From NCBI RefSeq assembly GCF_024213555.1, contig NZ_JANAVO010000005.1, positions 238,983 to 302,982 on the forward strand: a stretch of 64,000 bases of DNA, given 5' to 3'. A model generated the notes under the pieces. The model was given only the letters and a program-made list of their open reading frames with translations. It searched no databases and was not told where the DNA came from. The position numbers were made by a program, and so were the translations under genes. This DNA is from Allokutzneria sp. A3M-2-11 16 (GTDB lineage Bacteria > Actinomycetota > Actinomycetes > Mycobacteriales > Pseudonocardiaceae). Below, piece after piece: positions 1-8,394 of this stretch (within the stretch, counting starts at the first letter, position 1; every line of letters starts with the position of its first letter).

Positions 1-146
1 AGCCGCATCCCGCCGGGCAGCGCCACCTCCACGTGCGGCTGCTCGTCGGCCCCGGCCGGGATGTCCAGCCCGAGGTGCCGGTAGAAGGCCAGCGACTTCC
101 CCATGTCGGCGACGACCATGCCCACGAGGTCCAGTTGCACGTTCAT
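1..146 (-). CDS. VOC (glyoxalase/bleomycin resistance) family protein, N-terminal part
   Basis: Only the first 48 or so codons are inside the window; the gene continues past the left edge. The visible N-terminus (MNVQLDLVGMVVADMGKSLA, then a FYRHLG segment) is the typical first beta strand and helix of a vicinal-oxygen-chelate fold protein. The ATG is preceded by a GGAGAG ribosome-binding site. Substrate cannot be told from this fragment. Members include dioxygenases, glyoxalase-like enzymes and antibiotic-binding proteins. Confidence 0.75.
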   Translation of the reverse strand, partial: MNVQLDLVGMVVADMGKSLAFYRHLGLDIPAGADEQPHVEVALPGGMR

Positions 147-215
147 AGCTCTCCGTTCTCCGAGTGCGACCACGCTAACCACGGCCGCCGGACGGGAGCT
201 TGAACAAACCGGACA

Positions 216-746
216 TCAGTCCAGCCTCTCGGTGTCCAGCCCCAGGTCCTCGCGCAGCTCCCGCCGCAGCGCCCGGTACTCCCGCTGCGCTTCGTCCCAC
301 AGCTGCTTCTGCTCCGCCCCGAACTTCGAAGCCAGCAACGCGGTCGACAGATCCGAGCGGCGGATCATCGACTCCCGGAGCACGGACCGGATCTTCTCCG
401 GCGCGTGCACGTTCACGCCACCGAGGGAGTTGCGGGCCTGCGTGGTCACCGCACGCAGCTCGGTCGCCACGTCATCGGCGATGACTTTCTTTTCCCGCAA
501 GGACTTCCGCGCCTGGTAGAGCACCCAGTCGAAGGCTTCGATCGCGCCGACAAGCTCCGCGTACGCCTGGGAACGGGCCTCGTAGCGGCGGGCCTCGCGT
601 TCGCGTTCCCAACGCCGGTCCTCACGCTCGACCTCGCGACGCCACCGCCGGTCCTCCCGCCAGCCACCGATGAACTGCGCGCCGAGAGCACCGACGAGAC
701 CGAGCAGACCGACGACGATGGGCACCCACAACGGAACCGACGACAT
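216..746 (-). CDS. Membrane-anchored coiled-coil hypothetical protein
   Basis: 176 residues. A single hydrophobic segment (about residues 5-28) is followed by an Arg/Glu-rich stretch (about 30-60, repeated EDRRWxRE patterns) that should form a long charged helix or coiled coil. The rest is also predicted helical and charged. This resembles small actinobacterial proteins with one N-terminal anchor and a cytoplasmic helical tail. No catalytic motif is visible. It is the last gene of a minus-strand run (lipoprotein, permease, this gene), 9 bases after the permease stop. Function is unknown. Confidence 0.6.
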   Translation of the reverse strand: MSSVPLWVPIVVGLLGLVGALGAQFIGGWREDRRWRREVEREDRRWEREREARRYEARSQAYAELVGAIEAFDWVLYQARKSLREKKVIADDVATELRAVTTQARNSLGGVNVHAPEKIRSVLRESMIRRSDLSTALLASKFGAEQKQLWDEAQREYRALRRELREDLGLDTERLD

Positions 747-755
747 GATCGCAAC

Positions 756-1940
756 CTAACGGACGGCGTACAGCACGATCCCGACGACCACCACCGCCAC
801 ACCGCTCAGCACCGAAGCCAGCGGCAACGTGCACGCCAGCACAACGCAGCCGACGAAGCCCACGACCGGCACGACCCGCCGCCCCAACGTGAACGCCGAC
901 GCGTTCGCGATCGCGTAGTACAGCAACACCCCGAACGACGAAAACCCGATCACCCCACGCAAATCCGCGAATCCCGCGGCGAGCGCCACAACACAACCCA
1001 CCACGAGCTCGGCGCGGTGCGGCACGGAGAACCGGGGGTGCACCACCGCCAGGGCGCCCGGCAAATGTCGATCACGAGCCATCGCCAGCACCGTCCGCGA
1101 CACCCCGAGGACCAACGCCAGCAACGCCCCGAGCGCGGCCAGCGAAGCCCCCACGGTCACCACCGGCGCCAAACCCGGCATCCCCGCCGCGACCACCACA
1201 TCCACCAGCGGCGCCTTCGACTCCGCCAACCGCGCCGGACCGAGCACGGACAACACCGTCACCGCCACCGCGGCATACACGAACAGCGTGATCATCAACG
1301 CGAGGAAGATCGCCCGCGGAATGGTCCGAACCGGGTCCCGGACCTCCTCGCCCAACGTCGCCACCCGCGCATAACCGGCGAAGGCGAAGAACAGCAGCCC
1401 CGCCGCCTCCAGCACGCCGAAGCCGCCCGTCACGCCCAGATTCCCCAACGCGACGGCGGAACTGCCGAGCCCGGTCACCACCACGACGGCCAACACGACC
1501 AACACCACCGCGACGATCACCCGCGCGGCCTTCTTCACGCCCACGTAGTTCAGCGCCGTCAGCACCACCACCGCGGCCACCGCCACGACGTGCGCTTGCG
1601 AAGGCCACACGTGCAACCCGACCGTCAACGCCATCGCCGCGCACGACGCCGTCTTGCCCACGACGAACGACCACCCGGCGAGGTAACCCCAGAACGGGCC
1701 GAGCCGCTCACGCCCGTAGACGTAGGTCCCACCCGACGTCGGATACAGAGCGGCCAGCCGCGCCGACGACGTCGCGTTGCAGTACGCCACCACCGCCGCG
1801 ATCCCCAAACCGACCAGCAACCCCGACCCGGCCGCCGCCGCGGCGGGAGCGAAAGCGCCGAAGACCCCGGCGCCGATCATCGCGCCGAGGCCCACCAGCA
1901 CCGCGTCACCCAGACCGAGCCCGCGACGCAGCTCCGTCAC
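756..1940 (-). CDS. APC-superfamily amino acid permease
   Basis: About 394 residues. The start is taken as the GTG of VTELRRGLGLGDAVL, which overlaps the upstream lipoprotein stop by GTGA; the longer open frame upstream is out of context. The N-terminal GLGAMIGAGVFGAFAPAAAA is the classic APC motif of helix 1, where the backbone binds the amino-acid carboxylate. It is followed by an LAALYPTSGGTYVYGRE segment and about 11-12 hydrophobic helices. It would import amino acids or a related cation at the cytoplasmic membrane; the substrate is not predictable. It is slightly shorter than the usual 420-480 residues, mainly at the C-terminus. Translational coupling to the DUF4232 lipoprotein suggests co-expression. 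Confidence 0.85.
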   Translation of the reverse strand: MTELRRGLGLGDAVLVGLGAMIGAGVFGAFAPAAAAAGSGLLVGLGIAAVVAYCNATSSARLAALYPTSGGTYVYGRERLGPFWGYLAGWSFVVGKTASCAAMALTVGLHVWPSQAHVVAVAAVVVLTALNYVGVKKAARVIVAVVLVVLAVVVVTGLGSSAVALGNLGVTGGFGVLEAAGLLFFAFAGYARVATLGEEVRDPVRTIPRAIFLALMITLFVYAAVAVTVLSVLGPARLAESKAPLVDVVVAAGMPGLAPVVTVGASLAALGALLALVLGVSRTVLAMARDRHLPGALAVVHPRFSVPHRAELVVGCVVALAAGFADLRGVIGFSSFGVLLYYAIANASAFTLGRRVVPVVGFVGCVVLACTLPLASVLSGVAVVVVGIVLYAVR

Positions 1941-2425
1941 TTCTTCGGCATCCACGCCGTCACATCGACCCGGCTGGTGTTGCCCAGATCGAGCTTGGTC
2001 TTCGGATCGACCTTCTGCCCCGGCATGCCCTCCAACGGAGCGATCTCCAACGCCGTCGCCGTGTACGGCACCCGATCGATATCGGTCACCGTGTTGCGCC
2101 ACGACAAATGCGCCACCAGCCGCTCAGCGGGCCTGATCGTCAACGGCTTCGCACCCGGATCGTCGGTGGCGCTGTGCCCCACCGTCAGATCGAGCAGGTT
2201 CCCCTCCGCGTCGAAGAACTTGATCGCGGGATACCCGTTGACCTCAAACGGTTTGCCACCGCAGTTCGCCAGCTCCAATCCCATCTGTCGGAACCCCAAC
2301 GCCGCGTCCACGATGCCCGTCGTGACCTTCAAGCACGGATCGGGAACAGGCGGGGGAGGTGGCGGCACAGGCGCGGACGTACACGCGTTCAGCAACAGCA
2401 CCACGGCGACCAATGCAACTCTCAC
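1937..2425 (-). CDS. DUF4232-like lipoprotein
   Basis: 162 residues. The N-terminus MRVALVAVVLLLNACTSAPV is a lipoprotein signal with lipobox LNAC, so the mature protein starts at Cys15 and is anchored outside the membrane. A Pro-rich linker (PVPPPPPPVPDP) leads into a beta-rich domain with the pattern GFRQMGLELANCGGKPFEVNG, typical of DUF4232 proteins common in actinomycetes. The exact role of this family is not established. It is the first gene of the unit with the permease, whose GTG overlaps its stop. Confidence 0.75.
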   Translation of the reverse strand: MRVALVAVVLLLNACTSAPVPPPPPPVPDPCLKVTTGIVDAALGFRQMGLELANCGGKPFEVNGYPAIKFFDAEGNLLDLTVGHSATDDPGAKPLTIRPAERLVAHLSWRNTVTDIDRVPYTATALEIAPLEGMPGQKVDPKTKLDLGNTSRVDVTAWMPKK

Positions 2426-2467
2426 GTAGTGGACATTGCCATGCCCGCCACCCGCTAACCCAGTTCT

Positions 2468-2983
2468 TCACGGAACGTTCACGACCTTTCCCCGCCTGCG
2501 GTAAGCAGCGGCCTTCACCCGGTTCTGGCACGCCACCCCGCAGAACCGCTTCGTCCGGCCCTGACTGGTGTCGATGAACACGCGATCACAGCGCGGCGCC
2601 TCGCAACACCCGAGCCGCTGCGCGGAGTCATCCCCCAGCACCGCGGCGAACGCCACCGCCAGCCCAGCCGTCCACTTCCGCACGAAGTCCGCGCCGGGCG
2701 CGTGGAACGTCAGGTGCCACGCCTCATCACCTTCGCGCCGCAGACGCGGCCGGGCATCGCTGTCCGCCAGCAGGCGGTTGAGCACACCCGCCGCCCCATC
2801 ATGATCATCACTGATCAGCGCCACGATCACCGCGCGCAGGTCCACCGCCAGCCCGGCCAGCCGCTCGACCTCCTCCGCGCTCAGGTACGCGGGCATTCCC
2901 CCGCGGTTCTCGCCGGTCAGCGCGTTGACGAGATCGACGGCGGTCTCCAGCCGAAGCGCGTGGTGGCTGTTGCCGATGTCCAT
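2468..2983 (-). CDS. CGNR zinc-finger transcription regulator (ABATE domain)
   Basis: About 171 residues. The ATG at 2983 is preferred over an upstream in-frame GTG because GGAGGGG lies 6 bases before it. The N-terminal two-thirds match the ABATE-type ligand domain (LETAVDLVNALTGENRGG near the start). The C-terminus holds the CGNR zinc finger: CEAPRCDRVFIDTSQGRTKR followed by FCGVACQNRVKAAAYRRR, with four Cys ligands and the Cys-Gln-Asn-Arg variant of the CGNR signature. Such proteins are presumed DNA-binding regulators; the ligand and target are unknown. It is divergent from the acetyltransferase at 3088, a plausible target. Confidence 0.85.
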   Translation of the reverse strand: MDIGNSHHALRLETAVDLVNALTGENRGGMPAYLSAEEVERLAGLAVDLRAVIVALISDDHDGAAGVLNRLLADSDARPRLRREGDEAWHLTFHAPGADFVRKWTAGLAVAFAAVLGDDSAQRLGCCEAPRCDRVFIDTSQGRTKRFCGVACQNRVKAAAYRRRGKVVNVP

Positions 2984-3087
2984 GCCGAACCCCTCCGTCA
3001 CTGGCTCACGGCGCTTGACCGGTGACGCCCGTCCGGGCTAACGTCACCACCTCAACATATCCAAGCAGTGACGCAAAGGGCAACGCC

Positions 3088-3771
3088 ATGACCACCGAGG
3101 CGATCACGGACTGGGCCCGCGGCTGGGCCGCCCTCCGCGAACTCCCCGAAATCCGGCCCACCTTCGCCGCCGCCATCGCCGTCCGGGTCGGCCGCGGCGG
3201 ACGCACCGTCGAATACATCGTCACCACCCCCGGCCTCGACCCGGAATGGCTCCGCACCGCCATCCTCGACGATGCTCGATCCCGCGAGCGGATCTTCGGC
3301 GAAGACGGCGGCACACCCGCCCATGACTGGGTCACCATCCCGCTCACCGACGACCAGCCCGAGGAACCACCACCCGGCTTCGACTGGGCACGACCCGACG
3401 TGGAATGGCTGATGGCCCACGAACCCACCACCACAGCCCCACTCCCGCCCATCGAGGGCTACACCTTCGCCACCGAACACCTGCCCAGCGGCGCGGTCCG
3501 GATCACCTGCCAGTCCACAAAGGACGGACAGGAAGCCGGAGTGGCCTCCATGATCGTCCGCTGCGGAACCGGCGTCATCGACGGCGTCGAAGTCTCCGAG
3601 GAACACCGCCGCAAGGGCCTCGCCTCACGACTCATGAACCACCTGCATTCCCTTGCCGCAGAACAGCAAGCCACGAAGCTGCTGCTCATCGCCAGCCCCA
3701 TGGGCAAACACCTCTACGAATCCCTCGGCTGGCGCGTCATCACCCGCGTCCTCGTCGCGACGGTCGTGTGA
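3088..3771 (+). CDS. GNAT-family N-acetyltransferase with N-terminal extension
   Basis: 227 residues from the ATG at 3088, which has AAAGGG upstream. The first 130 residues are an uncharacterised acidic domain. The C-terminal part carries the GNAT core: DGVEVSEEHRRKGLASRLMN is beta4 plus the acetyl-CoA pyrophosphate loop (R-K-G-L-A), and LLIASPMGKHLYESLGWRVI is the beta5/alpha4 region with the LYESLGW signature. It should transfer an acetyl group to an unknown amine. Its stop codon lies inside the left arm of a strong inverted repeat shared with the convergent metE gene. Confidence 0.82.
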   Translation: MTTEAITDWARGWAALRELPEIRPTFAAAIAVRVGRGGRTVEYIVTTPGLDPEWLRTAILDDARSRERIFGEDGGTPAHDWVTIPLTDDQPEEPPPGFDWARPDVEWLMAHEPTTTAPLPPIEGYTFATEHLPSGAVRITCQSTKDGQEAGVASMIVRCGTGVIDGVEVSEEHRRKGLASRLMNHLHSLAAEQQATKLLLIASPMGKHLYESLGWRVITRVLVATVV

Positions 3772-3807
3772 AGCCACACCATTCAGGCAATACAGCCTCA
3801 CACGACC
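3762..3807. terminator. Bidirectional terminator-like hairpin between acetyltransferase and metE
   Basis: GGTCGTGTGA at 3762-3771 pairs perfectly with TCACACGACC at 3798-3807, with two further GC pairs inside and a loop of about 20 bases. It sits between two convergent genes, so it can end transcription from both sides. The left arm contains the TGA stop of the acetyltransferase. There is no strong U-run, as is common in actinomycetes. Confidence 0.6.
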
Positions 3808-3817
3808 GCCAACGCAC

Positions 3818-6052
3818 CTACAGCCGCGCGCGAACCTTCCTCGCCGCGGCAACCATGTGCCTCAACGCGGACTCGACCTCGGCATAACCCCGCGTCTTCA
3901 AACCACAGTCAGGATTCACCCACAACCGCTCCGCCGGAATCACCCGCACGGCAGCGCGCAGCGACTCCACGATCTCGTCCTCGCCCGGCACCCGCGGCGA
4001 ATGGATGTCATAGACACCAGGCCCGACACCCCGGCCGAACCCGACCGCACGCAGATCGCCGAGCACCTCCATCTTCGACCGCGCCGCCTCGATCGTCGTC
4101 ACATCCGCGTCCAAACCGTCGATCGCGGAGATCACGTCACCGAACTCCGAATAACACAGGTGCGTGTGGATCTGCGTGCTCTCCGCCGCCCCGGCCGTCG
4201 CCAACCGGAACGACTCCAACGCCCAAGCCAGATACCCCGCACGATCCCGCTCCCGCAACGGAAGCAGCTCACGCAACGCGGGCTCATCCACCTGCACCAC
4301 ACCGATCCCCGCCGCCTCCAGGTCACGGACCTCATCCCGCAACGCCAACGCCACCTGGCGCGCGGTCACCCCGAGCGGCTGGTCATCACGCACGAACGAC
4401 CACGCCAGAATCGTCGTCGGACCCGTCAACATCCCCTTCACCGGCCGGTGCGACCGCGACTGCGCATAAGCCGCCCACTCCACCGTCATCGGCTCCGGCC
4501 GCGACACATCACCGAACAGAATCGGCGGACGCACGCACCGAGAACCGTACGACTGCACCCAACCGAACTCCGTCGCCGCGAAACCCTCAAGCAACTCGGC
4601 GAAGTACTGCACCATGTCGTTGCGCTCAGGCTCACCGTGCACCAGGACATCCAAACCAATGGACTCCTGAAGCCGAACCACACGCTCGATCTCCGCACGC
4701 ATCAAACGCCGATACTCATTCGGACCGAGCCGCCCCGCCCGGAAATCCGCACGCGCCTGACGAATCGCACCAGTCTGCGGGAACGAACCGATCGTCGTAG
4801 TCGCCAACGGCGGCAACTCCAACCGCTCCTGCTGCGCCTTCGCCCGCGTCGCATAATCAGCCCGCCGCGAATGCTCCGGCCGCAACGCCTCCAAACGCGC
4901 ACGAACGCGCGCATCGCGAGGACGCGGCGACACCTCCGGCACCTCACCGATCACCTCAGCGCCCTCGCGCAACACACGACCGAGCAGCACGACCTCCGCC
5001 AGCTTCTGCCGCGCGAAAGCCAACCGCGCCCGCACATCCGGATCGAGATCCGGCTCCGCCTCGACGTCATAAGGAACATGCAGCAGCGAACACGACGTCG
5101 ACACCTCCACGCGCTTCGCCGAGCCCAGCAACGTCGCGCACTTCGCCAACGCACCAGAGAGATCCGTCCGCCACACATTGCGACCGTCCACCACACCGGC
5201 CACAACCGTCTTGTCCCGCAACGCCGTCACCGAGGCGATGCCATCAAGACCACCAGCGACGAGGTCAACCGCAATCGCCTCCACCGCACTCTCCGCGAGC
5301 ACCGGCAACGCCGCCCCCAGAGAGCCGAAGTACGACGCCACAAGCACCTTCGGCCGATTCGACAACCTGCCCAACCGGTCATACGCCGCAGAAAGCGCCG
5401 CCAGCTCGACTGGACTCCGATCAGCGCAGAACGCGGGCTCATCCAACTGAACCCACTCCACACCCGCATCCGCCAACGACGCCAACAACCGCTCATACGC
5501 GTCAAGCAGTGAATCGAGCAAACTCAGCGGCGCGAAACCCTCCCGCGACGCCTTCGACAACAACAAGAACGTCACCGGCCCGAGCACCACCGGCCGCGTC
5601 GTCACCCCGAGCGCCAACGCCTCCCGGTACTCCCGCAACGGCTTGTCGTCCGCCACCGAGAACACCGTGTCCGGCCCCAACTCCGGCACCAAGTAGTGGT
5701 AGTTCGTATCGAACCACTTGGTCATCTCCAACGGCGGCACCACGTCGTTGCCCCGCGCCATCGCGAAATAGGTGTCCACATCGGACAGACCAAGCTCCCG
5801 GTACCGCGCCGGAACGGCACCCAGCATCACCGCGGTATCGAGCACCTGGTCGTAATAGGAGAACGTGTTGCCAGGAAGGGAATCCAGACCCGACGCGGCC
5901 AACTCCGCCCACGTCCTCGCGCGCAACTCCGCCGCGACGGACTCCAGTGTCCCCACCGAACTCCGACCGGCCCAGTAATCCTCAAGCGCCCGCTTCAGCT
6001 CACGTCGCGGACCGATCCGCGGATAGCCGAGCACCGTGCTTCCAACGTTCAA
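3818..6052 (-). CDS. metE: Cobalamin-independent methionine synthase
   Basis: 744 residues (family usually 750-765). It transfers the methyl group of 5-methyltetrahydropteroyl-triglutamate to homocysteine without B12. The start is a TTG at 6052 (reads [19 protein letters not shown] after the initiator), preceded by GAGGAGAG; the open frame further upstream lacks homology. Both MetE barrels are visible. The N-terminal domain has the GYPRIG phosphate-binding loop, and the C-terminal domain has the zinc ligands in [15 protein letters not shown] (His and Cys) and [13 protein letters not shown] (second Cys). TTIGSFPQT marks the start of the catalytic half. A cobalamin riboswitch lies upstream, so the gene should be off when B12 is plentiful, implying a B12-dependent MetH elsewhere in the genome. 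Confidence 0.97.
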   Translation of the reverse strand: MNVGSTVLGYPRIGPRRELKRALEDYWAGRSSVGTLESVAAELRARTWAELAASGLDSLPGNTFSYYDQVLDTAVMLGAVPARYRELGLSDVDTYFAMARGNDVVPPLEMTKWFDTNYHYLVPELGPDTVFSVADDKPLREYREALALGVTTRPVVLGPVTFLLLSKASREGFAPLSLLDSLLDAYERLLASLADAGVEWVQLDEPAFCADRSPVELAALSAAYDRLGRLSNRPKVLVASYFGSLGAALPVLAESAVEAIAVDLVAGGLDGIASVTALRDKTVVAGVVDGRNVWRTDLSGALAKCATLLGSAKRVEVSTSCSLLHVPYDVEAEPDLDPDVRARLAFARQKLAEVVLLGRVLREGAEVIGEVPEVSPRPRDARVRARLEALRPEHSRRADYATRAKAQQERLELPPLATTTIGSFPQTGAIRQARADFRAGRLGPNEYRRLMRAEIERVVRLQESIGLDVLVHGEPERNDMVQYFAELLEGFAATEFGWVQSYGSRCVRPPILFGDVSRPEPMTVEWAAYAQSRSHRPVKGMLTGPTTILAWSFVRDDQPLGVTARQVALALRDEVRDLEAAGIGVVQVDEPALRELLPLRERDRAGYLAWALESFRLATAGAAESTQIHTHLCYSEFGDVISAIDGLDADVTTIEAARSKMEVLGDLRAVGFGRGVGPGVYDIHSPRVPGEDEIVESLRAAVRVIPAERLWVNPDCGLKTRGYAEVESALRHMVAAARKVRARL

Positions 6053-6187
6053 AGCTCTCTCCTCGCGAGCCCGCGCTGACGAGCCACAACGACTCACGAG
6101 CGCGCGAGGACAGGCGCCATCACGGCGCCGCCGTCCGCACAGGCCACCCGCGAGGCCGTAGGACCCACGCACACCGTCGGTGCGCGT

Positions 6188-6365
6188 ACCGGTGGCAGGT
6201 CTTCGGACTCACGGGCAACTCCGGCTCAACACCGGCACTCCTACTGACCGTCGCTTCCCAGGCCCTCGCGGACCCAGTGCTCATGACGGCGGTCGTTCCC
6301 GTTCACCGCTGCGGGGCAGTCCCGGATTCCCACCGGGTTCCCTCTTGCGACGACCGCCCTGGACG
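6188..6365 (-). ncRNA. Cobalamin (B12) riboswitch upstream of metE
   Basis: Read on the minus strand, this leader holds the conserved blocks of the cobalamin aptamer in the right order. GGGAACCCGGTGGGAATCC leads directly into GACTGCCCCGCAGCGGT. Then come a CACTGG-type segment with GGGAAG, a GTCAGTAGGAG block, and finally AGTCCGAAGACCTGCC next to the P1 closing strand. It lies between the hydrolase gene and metE, about 135 bases before the metE TTG start. By analogy with known metE leaders in actinobacteria, adenosylcobalamin binding should repress MetE. The stretch 6053-6187 between aptamer and gene would be the expression platform; I see no obvious U-tract terminator there. Confidence 0.93.
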
Positions 6366-6393
6366 GACGGCCGAACCACCAGCGACGCCGACA

Positions 6394-7428
6394 CTAGCGG
6401 ACCGCGAGCCCGAGTTCACCCTCCCCGAGCCACGCGAAGCACCGGTCGACCGACGACCTGTCGACCTCCTCCAGCCGATCCGGGCTCCACCGCGGGTTCC
6501 GGTCCTTGTCGATGATCGCCGCCCGAATCCCCTCGACCAGGTCCGGCTTGGCCAGCAACGCGCACGCCACCCGGTACTCGAGATCAAGGCACTCGCCCAG
6601 CCCATCGAGCACCTTCGCCACCCGCAACGCCTTCAACGTCACCTTCAACGACAGCGGAGACTTCGCCAGCAACTCCTTTGCCGCGGCCTCCCCCGCCGCC
6701 TCACCACTGGTCCGCAGCCGGTGCGCGATCTCCTCGACCGAATCCGCCGAGTAGCACGGATCGATCCACCGCCGCTCCTCCGCGAGCTGACTCGCCGGCG
6801 GCTCCTCCGCGTACTCCCGCACCGCGTCCTCGAAGCCGTCCGCCACCGCTTCGACCAGCTTGGGCAACCGCTCCGACCGCACGTAGTGATCCGCCAACCC
6901 CATGTGGATCGCGTCCGCCCCGGTCAACCGCGCCGCCGTCAGCGCCGCATGCGTACCCAGCTCGCCGGGCGCGCGGGAGAGCAGGTAGGTCCCGCCGACG
7001 TCCGGCAGGAACCCGATGCCCACCTCCGGCATCCCCACGATCGAGCGCTCCGTGACGATCCGGACGCTGCCGTGCCCGGAAACCCCGACGCCGCCACCCA
7101 TCACGATCCCGTCCATGACGGCGACGTAGGGCTTCGGGAACTCCGAGATCCGGTGGTTGAGCAGGTATTCCTCCCGCCAGAACGTCTTCGGCCCGTCCTG
7201 CCCAGCCCTCGCGTGCTCGTAGATCCCGCGGATGTCACCACCCGCGCACAGCCCACGCTCCCCCGCGCCGTCGATCAGCACGCCGCGGACACCGCTGTCG
7301 CTCGCCCACTCCCCGAGCACGGCGTAGATCTCGCGCACCATCTCCGGCGTCAGCGCGTTCAGCGTCCTCGGCCGGTTGAGCGTGATCCGGCCCAGCCCAC
7401 GCTCAACCCGCAACACCACGTCACCCAT
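6394..7428 (-). CDS. 3-hydroxyisobutyryl-CoA hydrolase / enoyl-CoA hydratase family
   Basis: 344 residues. Crotonase fold: RITLNRPRTLNALTPEMV near the N-terminus, then GLCAGGDIRGIYEHA (first oxyanion hole, with the GGD variant typical of HIBCH-type enzymes) and YVAVMDGIVMGGGVGVSGHG (second oxyanion hole). PEVGIGFLPDVGGTYLLSR holds the Glu and Asp typical of the hydrolase. The length and the long C-terminal region fit HIBYL-CoA hydrolase of valine degradation better than a plain 260-residue enoyl-CoA hydratase. No other valine catabolism gene is adjacent. Confidence 0.88.
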   Translation of the reverse strand: MGDVVLRVERGLGRITLNRPRTLNALTPEMVREIYAVLGEWASDSGVRGVLIDGAGERGLCAGGDIRGIYEHARAGQDGPKTFWREEYLLNHRISEFPKPYVAVMDGIVMGGGVGVSGHGSVRIVTERSIVGMPEVGIGFLPDVGGTYLLSRAPGELGTHAALTAARLTGADAIHMGLADHYVRSERLPKLVEAVADGFEDAVREYAEEPPASQLAEERRWIDPCYSADSVEEIAHRLRTSGEAAGEAAAKELLAKSPLSLKVTLKALRVAKVLDGLGECLDLEYRVACALLAKPDLVEGIRAAIIDKDRNPRWSPDRLEEVDRSSVDRCFAWLGEGELGLAVR

Positions 7429-7483
7429 GCGCCAACCCTATTCGCGTCCTTGCCGCGTTGTTGTCTTGGTACTGGAGCATTGA

Positions 7484-7501
7484 TTTCACTCGTCACTGAA
7501 G
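7484..7501. repeat. Direct repeat copy A (TTTCACTCGTCACTGAAG)
   Basis: This 18-base segment matches 7690-7707 at 17 of 18 positions. Weaker similarity extends about 25 bases upstream (a GTTGT...TTGGT pattern). Copy A is in the gap after the divergent hydrolase start; copy B lies directly before the acetyltransferase. Apart from these repeats I see nothing in the intergenic region 7429-7712. Confidence 0.55.
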
Positions 7502-7689
7502 CTATCGGGCCCAGAAAGATTTACAACGCCAAGGTGAGCCCGGACCGACGTCTGCATCCGTCCACTGTGGACAAGCTCGGCGGCTGGCCGCCTCCGGCAT
7601 GGAACCGAACTCCGGCCAAGCGCCCCCTGCTGCGGCCAGCCTCTCCCCCGCCTCCCTGGCATGGTTGTGGTTTTGGTCCGTTGGGTCCG

Positions 7690-7707
7690 TTTCACTCGAC
7701 ACTGAAG
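7690..7707. repeat. Direct repeat copy B (TTTCACTCGACACTGAAG)
   Basis: Second copy of the 18-base repeat, ending 5 bases before the ATG at 7713, so that its last bases overlap the GAAGGAA ribosome-binding site. The core TTCA..TGAA has weak two-fold symmetry. A regulator half-site or a duplicated 5' leader are both possible. Confidence 0.55.
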
Positions 7708-7712
7708 GAATC

Positions 7713-8207
7713 ATGCAGAGAAAAATCGTGCGAGACGCCTCGCCGAGCGACACGACGGCGATCTGCCGCTTCGGCGAGGCGCACATCCGCTCCCACTACG
7801 CCCCGCTGATCGGCGTCGAGGCCGCGGACGCCCAGGTCCGCAACTGGTGGAACGAGACGCACATCGGCACAGCCGTGGCTTCAGGTCTGGTGGTCGTCGC
7901 CGAGGCCAGTGGAGAGATCATCGGCGTCGGCCAGCGCGGCCGACGAGGAGCCGACCACGTCGTCTACAAGCTCTACGTCCACGCCCACCACCGCGGAAGC
8001 GGCTTGGGCCCTCGGTTGCTGGACGCCCTCACCAGCCAACTGCCCGCCGACACCGATCGCCTGTACATCGAGCACTTCGTGGCCAACGAACGCGCCGGCG
8101 CGTTCTACGAGCGTGAGGGCTTCACCGTCGAACGGATCGAACCAGGCCCCACGCCCGCCCTCGGCGTGGTGTGGCGCGTCCGCACTCCCGCACACCGCGT
8201 AAACTGA
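7713..8207 (+). CDS. GNAT-family N-acetyltransferase
   Basis: 164 residues from the ATG at 7713 (GAAGGAA upstream); the longer frame from 7599 has no homology. Core GNAT features are KLYVHAHHRGSGLGPRLLDA (beta4 and the acetyl-CoA loop R-G-S-G-L-G) and IEHFVANERAGAFYEREGFT (the N..A..FYE..GF signature). It resembles RimI/YhbS-like single-domain acetyltransferases; the acceptor is unknown. Its last codons and stop (CGC GTA AAC TGA) lie inside the conserved head of the dispersed hairpin repeat, so the repeat supplies the stop codon. Confidence 0.85.
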   Translation: MQRKIVRDASPSDTTAICRFGEAHIRSHYAPLIGVEAADAQVRNWWNETHIGTAVASGLVVVAEASGEIIGVGQRGRRGADHVVYKLYVHAHHRGSGLGPRLLDALTSQLPADTDRLYIEHFVANERAGAFYEREGFTVERIEPGPTPALGVVWRVRTPAHRVN

Positions 8208-8373
8208 GCCCATGCATCCCGCCCGCCGGTACACCCAACCTGCGGCGGCCACAACCTAGAGAACCCCGTTTCGTACTCATAACGGGAAAAAGAGCGCTCC
8301 AAAAACCCGACAAGAGTACGAAACGGGTTCTTCGGCAACCTCAGCGCGGGATGAGGGCGTGTGGGGTGAGGTG
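8191..8373 (+). repeat. Hairpin repeat unit, copy 1 (mini-ORF plus 63-nt hairpin)
   Basis: Architecture: CACACC at 8191, TAAACT at 8200-8205 (TANNNT type -10 box), six bases, then ATG at 8212. This opens a 15-codon frame, MHPARRYTQPAAATT, ending in TAG at 8257-8259. Next comes a hairpin of exactly 63 nt (8265-8327). Its outer arms CCCGTTTCGTACTC and GAGTACGAAACGGG pair perfectly; inside are a CGGG/CCCG stem and the self-complementary GAGCGCTC. Conserved sequence (TTCTTCGGC, CCTCAGCGCGGGATGAGGG, GTGTGGGGTGAGG) continues to about 8373. It lies between two convergent genes and overlaps the stop of the first. Confidence 0.85.
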
Positions 8374-8394
8374 GGTAGGGCGGGGGGCCGCGGG

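Noticed and set aside
405..2429. 674-codon open frame on the + strand
   Set aside because: Arg/His/Gln-rich translation antisense to the permease and lipoprotein; a GC-bias shadow frame.
3653..5512. 619-codon + strand open frame across metE
   Set aside because: Antisense to metE, very basic composition and no domain; shadow.
5509..7809. 766-codon + strand open frame
   Set aside because: Covers the metE end, the riboswitch and the hydrolase on the opposite strand; low-complexity Pro/Arg/His sequence; shadow.
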